Below, in pieces: positions 58,379 through 64,000 of a stretch of 64,000 bases of DNA. The notes beneath the pieces are model-generated. The model was not told the origin of the DNA, did not search any database, and saw only the letters and a list, made by a program, of their open reading frames with translations. Source of the DNA: Lutibacter sp. A64 (lineage in GTDB: Bacteria > Bacteroidota > Bacteroidia > Flavobacteriales > Flavobacteriaceae); assembly GCF_022429565.1 (NCBI RefSeq), contig NZ_CP092487.1:1335001-1399000 (forward strand), read 5' to 3'. Positions within the stretch are counted from its first letter, which is position 1. Every line of letters starts with the position of its first letter. The position numbers and the translations under genes were made by a program.

Positions 58379-58963
58379 TCAAGAAAGCTTCAATAAAATT
58401 TTATAAATAGTATTAACTTGAGTTTTTGTATTAAAAAAATTAGAATTATTAATTACAAAATCGGCTTTTTCAATTTTATCTTCATCATTTAATTGATGTT
58501 GCATTCTTTCTAAAACTTGTTGTTTTGTTACACTGTCTCTTTTTATTATTCGGTCTATTCTTTCGTTAATATCTGTTACCACTGTAATTATATAATTGCA
58601 TAATGTGTCACTACCACTTTCAAATAGAATAGCAGCTTCGTAAATTATAATTTCCGATTTTGATTTTTTAACAAAATTCTTAAAATCTTCTCGTACTGCA
58701 GGATGCACAAGTGCATTTAAAGCAGTTAACTTTTCTTTATTATTGAAAACAATTTTAGCAATATAATTTCTATTTAAATCTCCATTTATATAAGCTTCAT
58801 CTCCTAACAGTTGTTTTATATTACTTATTAATTTAGCGTTACTGCTCATTAATTTCTTAGCTTCAATGTCAGCAACATAAGTTGCACAGCGCAACTCTTT
58901 AAACAATTCTAAAACAGTTGTTTTACCACTTCCAATGCCGCCTGTTAAACCTATTATTTTCAT
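58379..58963 (-). CDS. coaE: dephospho-CoA kinase
   Basis: 194 aa. P-loop GLTGGIGSGKTTVLELF at the N terminus, ADIEAKKLM with the substrate Asp, ALVHPAVREDF and YEAAILFESG, then RIIKRDSVTKQQVLERM, all typical of CoaE. It phosphorylates dephospho-CoA to coenzyme A, the last step of the pathway. It starts 8 bp after the YbbR-like gene on the same strand. Confidence 0.95.
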   Translation of the reverse strand: MKIIGLTGGIGSGKTTVLELFKELRCATYVADIEAKKLMSSNAKLISNIKQLLGDEAYINGDLNRNYIAKIVFNNKEKLTALNALVHPAVREDFKNFVKKSKSEIIIYEAAILFESGSDTLCNYIITVVTDINERIDRIIKRDSVTKQQVLERMQHQLNDEDKIEKADFVINNSNFFNTKTQVNTIYKILLKLS

Positions 58964-58971
58964 ACACCTCG

Positions 58972-59940
58972 TTATTTTTGTAATAAAAACTCTATATGTG
59001 GTGGGTTAATTTTTAATGAAGAAATATACTCGCTTTTTTGTTTAATTATTGGAGTTAAAAATTGTGTTGTTGTATCGTTTTCATATTGCTTATAATCAAA
59101 TACTATTAAAAAACTATTTTCATTAATTTTATTAAAATTTGATAAACCTGCTTGAAACACTACCTCTATTTGTTTAGGAAAAGGGTTCATATTAACATCT
59201 TCTGGCTGATTAATTATAATTACAGAAATTTTAAAACTTCCTTCTGTAAATTTATCTATTGCCCCTGTTAATTTAACCTTATTTGCTGAAAGTACCACAT
59301 TTTTAGTATTTTTAGGAATTATTAAGTTTAATTCGGTATCTATATTTTCATATACATCTTCTAACTCCAAACGGGTTGTACTAATTTCTTTAATAGAATC
59401 TATGTATTTATCTGGACCCGAAATTACTATAGAATCGGGTATTACTTGTAATTTTTCTATAAAATTATAACCTAGTTTAAATTGAATTTTCGTTTTTGGT
59501 ATTATTGGTACTTTTTTAGTTTTATTGGTTCCTATTTCAATAAAAATAGTATCTTTTAAAACTTGTATTATTTCAGATTCACCAGCAAGTTGTGCATTTA
59601 AGTTTGAAAGTTGAGTATTAGGTAAGATAAAATAATTTGATCCTTTTTTTGATAAATTATTTAAGTTAAAGGTAATTTCTTGCGGTTTAATTTTACGTTT
59701 TAATAAACTAAAACCAGTTCCTTTTATTGCTACTTCAACTTTAGAAATGGGTTTAACTTGTACTAATTTATCACTAGATAAGTTTTTATATTCAATTTTA
59801 AAAACAGCAGAACTTGTATATGTTTTAGATAATTCTATCAACAACCAAATAATAGATGTAAGTACTAAAAAAAAAATAAATATTTTTGTTTTACGATTAT
59901 TTTGAAGTGTTAAATCCGATTTTTTTACAACTACTTTCAT
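58972..59940 (-). CDS. YbbR-domain membrane-anchored protein
   Basis: 322 aa. An N-terminal membrane helix (about 20-40, TKIFIFFLVLTSIIWLLIEL) precedes a periplasmic or outer-leaflet part with YbbR-like repeats (about 45-220): KVEVAIKGTGF, then PDSIVISGPDKYIDSI. YbbR proteins in other bacteria (CdaR) interact with diadenylate cyclase, but no cdaA is near. It lies between repeat copy 2 and coaE in the nusB operon. Confidence 0.82.
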   Translation of the reverse strand: MKVVVKKSDLTLQNNRKTKIFIFFLVLTSIIWLLIELSKTYTSSAVFKIEYKNLSSDKLVQVKPISKVEVAIKGTGFSLLKRKIKPQEITFNLNNLSKKGSNYFILPNTQLSNLNAQLAGESEIIQVLKDTIFIEIGTNKTKKVPIIPKTKIQFKLGYNFIEKLQVIPDSIVISGPDKYIDSIKEISTTRLELEDVYENIDTELNLIIPKNTKNVVLSANKVKLTGAIDKFTEGSFKISVIIINQPEDVNMNPFPKQIEVVFQAGLSNFNKINENSFLIVFDYKQYENDTTTQFLTPIIKQKSEYISSLKINPPHIEFLLQK

Positions 59941-59970
59941 TCTTTTAAATAAATATTAAATGTACAAAAA

Positions 59971-60124
59971 AAGAAGCTGTTTAAAAAGTGAAATTTTCAT
60001 CAACCTAAATTGCCTGCTATAGGCTAACTTACTTTAGGTTCTCATACTGATTAGATTTTCAATATGATTGAATTCTGACATAAATTCAGAATGACTAATT
60101 TCTAAACTTTTTAAACAGCTTCTT
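59971..60124. repeat. dispersed repeat with terminal inverted repeats, copy 2
   Basis: 154 bp bounded by perfect 19-bp inverted repeats (59971-59989 and 60106-60124; core AAGAAGCTGTTTAAAAAGT). The interior matches copy 1 (28961-29098) in block order: TTTTCATCAACCT, TTTAGGTTCTCATA, then an ATTCTG/CAGAAT hairpin and GAATGAC. No coding frame. It lies inside the nusB operon between yajC and the YbbR-like gene, where it could form a strong RNA hairpin. Confidence 0.8.
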
Positions 60125-60144
60125 AAATTCTTTTATACTGTAAC

Positions 60145-60465
60145 TTATTTTTTTGTTACTGGAGCTGAATATTTTTTACTTAATTCCATTGAAATTGCTG
60201 AACGTTCAAATTTAATTTTCCCAGCACTTGTTTCAAGAATAACAGTATTATCGCTATCAACAATATCCATTATTTTTCCGTGAATACCACTTGTAGTAAT
60301 AACTTTAGTTCCTTTTGCTAGTTCTGATTGAAATTTTTTCTCATTTTTAGCTTTTTTCATTTGTGGTCTAATCATAAATAGATAGATCACTACAAACATC
60401 AATAAAAAAGGTAACATACCAGTTAGTGAACTTGCGTCTGTTTGTAATAAAATTGTTGAATACAT
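60145..60465 (-). CDS. yajC: preprotein translocase subunit YajC
   Basis: 106 aa, one N-terminal membrane helix (LPFLLMFVVIYLFMIRP) followed by the conserved QMKKAKNEKKFQSEL, KGTKVITTSGIHGKIMDI and FERSAISMEL. YajC binds SecDF and aids protein export. It lies 21 bp after the DUF1573 lipoprotein gene; the copy 2 repeat follows it. Confidence 0.95.
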   Translation of the reverse strand: MYSTILLQTDASSLTGMLPFLLMFVVIYLFMIRPQMKKAKNEKKFQSELAKGTKVITTSGIHGKIMDIVDSDNTVILETSAGKIKFERSAISMELSKKYSAPVTKK

Positions 60466-60486
60466 ATATTTATATTGTTTTAGTTT

Positions 60487-60939
60487 TTAACTTTTTTTAA
60501 CTACAGTTCCTTTAATTCTAATTACTTCTGTAACTTTTTCAGAATTTGTTTGTAGTGTAATAGACTTAGATTGTTTACCAACTCTTCCTCTAGAATTAAA
60601 TGTAAATTTTAAATCTGCAGATGCACCTGGAGCAATAGGATCTTTTGGCCATTCTGGCACTGTACATCCACAAGTTGCTTTTGCACTTGTAATAATTAAA
60701 TCTACTTTACCTTTATTTGTAATTTTAAAAACACCTTCTGCTAATTCCCCTTCTGTTAGTTCTCCAAAATCGTATTCTGTAGTATCAAATTCTACAACAG
60801 GAGCACCTAAACTTAAAATTTCATCTCTTTCTTTAGCTTTTTCTAAGTTTGAAGTATTAATTTTTGAAGTTGCATTTTCTTTACAAGAAACAAATGCCAC
60901 ACTTAATACTAAAACGAATAATAATCTAAAATTTTTCAT
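60487..60939 (-). CDS. DUF1573 lipoprotein
   Basis: 150 aa with a lipoprotein signal (FRLLFVLVLSVAFVSC). The DUF1573 domain has the hallmark TSAKATCGCTVPEWPKDPIAPG. It is a paralogue of the secreted DUF1573 protein at 33177-33623, but lipid-anchored. Second gene of the nusB operon, 31 bp after nusB; function unknown. Confidence 0.9.
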   Translation of the reverse strand: MKNFRLLFVLVLSVAFVSCKENATSKINTSNLEKAKERDEILSLGAPVVEFDTTEYDFGELTEGELAEGVFKITNKGKVDLIITSAKATCGCTVPEWPKDPIAPGASADLKFTFNSRGRVGKQSKSITLQTNSEKVTEVIRIKGTVVKKS

Positions 60940-60970
60940 AATTTGTTTAAATTTTTGTAAAAATATAAAT

Positions 60971-61909
60971 TTATAATAAACCTCTTCCTATTTTATTTAA
61001 TCTTTTTGTAGCTATAAATTCTTTTAAAATTTTATCTAACACACCATTTATAAAGTAACTACTTTTGGTTGTAGAGTAATCTTTAGAAATTTCAATATAT
61101 TCATTAATTGTTACTCTTGATGGAATTGACGGGAATTTTAAAAACTCGCAAATTGCCATTTTAATTAAAATCATATCAATTTCGGCAATTCTTTCGGCAT
61201 CCCAATTTGGAGTTTTATCGTCTACTTCTTTTTGAAATTCAGTATGATTTAAAATTACTTTTCTAAACAATTCAACAACAAATTTTTTGTCGTCTTCATC
61301 TTTATATAAAGCACCTAATTTAAAAGGCTTATTTTCTTTTAACTGATTAATAGATTTTAATACCCAAGTATTTACAAAAGGAATATCATCTACCCAGCTG
61401 ATATTTTTATCTTCAAAATAATCTGCTAATTTTTCATCTGGCGCAATAATTTCTTTAAATAATGCAGCTACAAATTCTTTATCTGCTTGAAATGAGTCCT
61501 TTTCAGAAGCTATATACTCTTTATAAATTGTGCTTTCTTTAGTTACTTTCCAAATATTATTGACATATTCGCTATCTAAAATCCAATAATTTAAATTATT
61601 ATCTTCTAAGTAGTTATTTAAAGAAACACTTTCTTCTAACAACTTAAAAACCTGATTGTTAATAAATTTTGTATTTGGATTTAACTCTTCTGAAGTTGCT
61701 AAAAATTTTTTTTGAGAAATTTTAATATTATTCTTCTCTAAATTTTTAACTTCTACAAATAACCGCAATATTAGTACGTATAGATCTAACATTTTATCTA
61801 TACTATTGTATAGAAATTTTTCTTCCTTATCAAGGACATCACTTTTAGATTGAAGCATCGCGTAAACCGATTGCATCACTTTTACTCTAATATGTCTTCT
61901 ATTTATCAT
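60971..61909 (-). CDS. nusB: transcription antitermination factor NusB (extended form)
   Basis: 312 aa, about twice the length of E. coli NusB, as is usual in Bacteroidota. It starts INRRHIRVKVMQSVYAML; a long helical insertion follows, and the C-terminal NusB fold spans about 185-310, with ERIAEIDMILIKMAICEFL and SRVTINEYIEISKDYSTTKSSYFING. NusB binds boxA of rRNA transcripts with S10 for antitermination. First gene of a seven-gene minus-strand operon; a TATTTTTG box lies 35 bp upstream. Confidence 0.93.
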   Translation of the reverse strand: MINRRHIRVKVMQSVYAMLQSKSDVLDKEEKFLYNSIDKMLDLYVLILRLFVEVKNLEKNNIKISQKKFLATSEELNPNTKFINNQVFKLLEESVSLNNYLEDNNLNYWILDSEYVNNIWKVTKESTIYKEYIASEKDSFQADKEFVAALFKEIIAPDEKLADYFEDKNISWVDDIPFVNTWVLKSINQLKENKPFKLGALYKDEDDKKFVVELFRKVILNHTEFQKEVDDKTPNWDAERIAEIDMILIKMAICEFLKFPSIPSRVTINEYIEISKDYSTTKSSYFINGVLDKILKEFIATKRLNKIGRGLL

Positions 61910-61944
61910 TTAAAGAACTTTAAACATTTATTGTTTCTGAAGCG

Positions 61945-61952
61945 CAAAAATA
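61945..61952 (-). promoter_or_regulatory. -7 promoter box of the nusB operon
   Basis: TATTTTTG on the minus strand, matching TAnnTTTG, 35 bp before the ATG at 61909, in the gap to the divergent ABC transporter. No -33 TTG at the usual spacing. Confidence 0.4.
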
Positions 61953-62081
61953 CTATTATTTTTTAGAAATATAATTTGTTTTTGATTTTTTATTCAAAGT
62001 TAAATCTATCATAAAAAATCGGCTGTAAATTTATATTCATGTATATTCGTGCCTTAAAATTGAATAGCTCTTTTTTCTTTT

Positions 62082-63836
62082 ATGAAAGCCTTAAAATATT
62101 TAAATAAATACTTCTTAAAATATAAATATCGCCTGCTTGTTGGTTTATTTATCACCTTTTGTTCTAAATATTTAGCACTTCAAATTCCTCAGTTAATCAG
62201 CCAATCTTTAGATGCTTCACAAGATTACAAAAACGGCATTATTACTGATTTAGAAATTGTAAAAACAGATTTATTTCATAATATTCTACTAATTATTGGT
62301 GCTGCATTACTTTCTGGTTTTTTTACATTTATAATGCGTCAAACCATAATTGTAACTTCTAGGTTAATTGAATTCGACCTAAAAAATGAAATTTATCAGC
62401 AATATCAACGCTTATCTCTAAATTTTTATAAAAAAAATAAAACTGGAGATTTAATGAATAGGATTAGTGAAGATGTAAGCAAAGTTAGAATGTATTTTGG
62501 CCCGGCAATAATGTACACTATGAACATGTTAGTTCTTTTTATTGTGGCCATTGTAAAAATGTATAATATAGACGCTACTTTAACTATTTATACCATACTT
62601 CCACTGCCTGTTTTATCTGTTTCTATTTATCTATTAAGTAGAGTTATTAATAAAAGAAGTACAATTGTTCAACAATATTTATCGAAATTAACAGCGAATG
62701 CGCAAGAAACATTTTCTGGAATTAGTATTTTAAAATCGTATGGTATTGAACAAAATGCTATTAACGAATTTGATAACCTTGCTTCAACCGCAAAAGAAAA
62801 AAACATCAATTTATTTAAAGCACAAGCATTATTTTTTCCTACAATGATATTTTTAATAGGATTAAGTAATATTTTAGTTATTTATATTGGTGGTTTAAGA
62901 TATCTTGCCGGTGAAATTACAATTGGTGTTATTGCCGAATTTATTATGTATGTAAATATGTTAACTTGGCCTGTTGCCGTTGTTGGTTGGGTTACTTCTA
63001 TTATACAACAAGCTGAAGCTTCTCAAGAACGTATTAATGAGTTTTTAAAGCACGAACCTGAAATTAAAAACATAGCTAAAACTTCATCAAAAATTAATGG
63101 TACTATTGAGTTTAAAGATGTTACTTTTACCTATGACGACACAAATATAACCGCTTTAAAAAACCTAAGCTTCAAACTAAAACAAGGAGAAACATTAGCT
63201 ATTCTAGGAAATACAGGCTCTGGAAAGTCTACCATCTTAAATTTAATTGCTAGATTGTATGATACCGATGCTGGTACTGTTTTAATTGATGGTAAAAACA
63301 TAAAAGATTTAAATTTAAATGATCTAAGACAAAATATAGGTTTTGTGCCTCAAGAAGCTTTTCTGTTTTCAGATACTATTAAAAACAATATAAAATTTGG
63401 AGATAATAATGCTTCAGATGCTAAAATTGAACAAGCCGCAAAAGACGCATACATTCATCATAATATTGTAGATTTTAACGATGGTTACAATACTTATGTT
63501 GGTGAAAGAGGCGTTACCCTATCTGGTGGGCAAAAACAACGTGTATCTATTGCTAGAGCACTTATTAAAAAACCTAAAATTTTAATTTTAGACGATTGCT
63601 TATCTGCCGTAGATACAGAAACAGAAGAAACCATACTTAATAACCTCTATAACGTAAGTAAAAATATTACTACTTTAATTGTAAGTCATAGAATATCATC
63701 ACTTAAAAATGCTGATACAATTATAGTAGTTGAAAATGGCTCAATTATACAACAAGGCACACATAACCAACTTGTTAATAAAAAGGGATATTATAAAGAG
63801 TTATACGAACAACAACTTTTAGAAAAAGAATTATAA
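62082..63836 (+). CDS. exporter-type ABC transporter, fused permease and ATPase
   Basis: 584 aa, MsbA-like half-transporter: membrane domain about 15-310 with six helices, then the ATPase with Walker A ILGNTGSGKSTI, signature TLSGGQKQR, Walker B KILILDDCLSAVD and switch His in LIVSHR. Unlike the 11733 protein, it has D-D-C-L after Walker B instead of D-E-P-T, so the catalytic Glu is replaced by Asp, which is common in heterodimeric exporters. It is divergent from nusB and followed by the PUR-family gene. Confidence 0.92.
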   Translation: MKALKYLNKYFLKYKYRLLVGLFITFCSKYLALQIPQLISQSLDASQDYKNGIITDLEIVKTDLFHNILLIIGAALLSGFFTFIMRQTIIVTSRLIEFDLKNEIYQQYQRLSLNFYKKNKTGDLMNRISEDVSKVRMYFGPAIMYTMNMLVLFIVAIVKMYNIDATLTIYTILPLPVLSVSIYLLSRVINKRSTIVQQYLSKLTANAQETFSGISILKSYGIEQNAINEFDNLASTAKEKNINLFKAQALFFPTMIFLIGLSNILVIYIGGLRYLAGEITIGVIAEFIMYVNMLTWPVAVVGWVTSIIQQAEASQERINEFLKHEPEIKNIAKTSSKINGTIEFKDVTFTYDDTNITALKNLSFKLKQGETLAILGNTGSGKSTILNLIARLYDTDAGTVLIDGKNIKDLNLNDLRQNIGFVPQEAFLFSDTIKNNIKFGDNNASDAKIEQAAKDAYIHHNIVDFNDGYNTYVGERGVTLSGGQKQRVSIARALIKKPKILILDDCLSAVDTETEETILNNLYNVSKNITTLIVSHRISSLKNADTIIVVENGSIIQQGTHNQLVNKKGYYKELYEQQLLEKEL

Positions 63837-63914
63837 AAATTACGTTTTAAGTAAATTTATTTTTTAGATTTGTGTAGAAATCTAAAAAAAGATTAATAAA
63901 ATAGAAAGTTAATT

Positions 63915-64000
63915 ATGAGTGACAAAGAACATTTAGAACAAGAAGAGATATTCTCCCAAGTTCTTAGAGCAGGAAGAAGAACTTACTTTTTTGACGTAAG
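63915..64000 (+). CDS. PUR-family DNA/RNA-binding protein (DUF3276), partial
   Basis: The first 28 codons lie in the window: MSDKEHLEQEEIFSQVLRAG followed by RRTYFFDV. This matches the start of the Bacteroidota PUR-alpha-like (DUF3276) proteins, which bind single-stranded nucleic acids. The gene runs off the right edge. The order nusB, ABC exporter, DUF3276 recurs in Flavobacteriaceae. Confidence 0.88.
   Translation, partial: MSDKEHLEQEEIFSQVLRAGRRTYFFDV

Overview
The window is a gene-dense, very AT-rich chromosomal stretch of a Bacteroidota bacterium, almost certainly family Flavobacteriaceae. The evidence is the TAnnTTTG type of -7 promoter box, the absence of clear Shine-Dalgarno sequences, several TTG starts, and lineage-typical families: PorV/PorQ-like protein, DUF4105, CCC-motif membrane protein, an N-terminally extended NusB, a PUR-family protein, paired DUF1573 proteins, and the gene order nusB - DUF1573 - yajC - ybbR - coaE - histidine kinase - response regulator. 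The genus cannot be fixed from the sequence alone. No prophage, integrase, transposase gene, CRISPR array or rRNA operon was seen.

Layout. 1-3.7 kb: partial pssA, a YheT-like hydrolase, a PorV/PorQ-like outer-membrane protein and a DUF4105 protein. 3.7-6.7 kb: a TetR-controlled operon (TetR, Tat-exported HAD-like enzyme, DoxX, SDR, DoxX) with two matching 22-bp operators. 6.8-14 kb: an unrecognised exported protein, a large GH2 beta-galactosidase, an exporter-type ABC protein and a small membrane protein. 14-25 kb: pheT, recG, rsmB-like, lplA, DUF2461, an orphan TPR histidine kinase, an M15 peptidase and a GNAT enzyme. 25.3-26.2 kb: a mostly non-coding stretch with candidate RNA structure upstream of a 37-residue, 46 % basic peptide gene, then tRNA-Gly(TCC). 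26.2-39.3 kb: rhomboid protease, LpxL-type acyltransferase, aldo/keto reductase, NlpC/P60 lipoprotein, valS, DUF1573, aminotransferase, murB, manA, cysteine desulfurase, a lipoprotein and a Smr protein. 39.4-41.1 kb: an LMW-phosphatase-like protein and a DUF2752 / CCC-motif / DUF2752 set. 41-48 kb: PAP2, folE, hisS, the YihY-kdsB-DUF4126 operon and nadC. 47.7-51.7 kb: rlmH-rdgB-FecCD permease-ATPase-M28 peptidase. 51.7-55.8 kb: SGNH hydrolase, holA, HsdR_N-type protein, GT2 and Sua5. 56-62 kb: the nusB-to-response-regulator operon. 62-64 kb: an ABC exporter and the start of a PUR-family gene.

Most genes are housekeeping. The parts most worth a second look are: (1) the TetR module with duplicated operators and a HAD enzyme that appears to lack the halide-binding arginine; (2) the candidate structured RNA plus micro-protein at 25.4-25.9 kb; (3) two copies of a short dispersed repeat with terminal inverted repeats (about 28.96 and 59.97 kb), one inside the nusB operon; (4) a phosphatase-like protein with Lys in place of the P-loop Arg; and (5) several -7 boxes so close to start codons that the transcripts may be leaderless.
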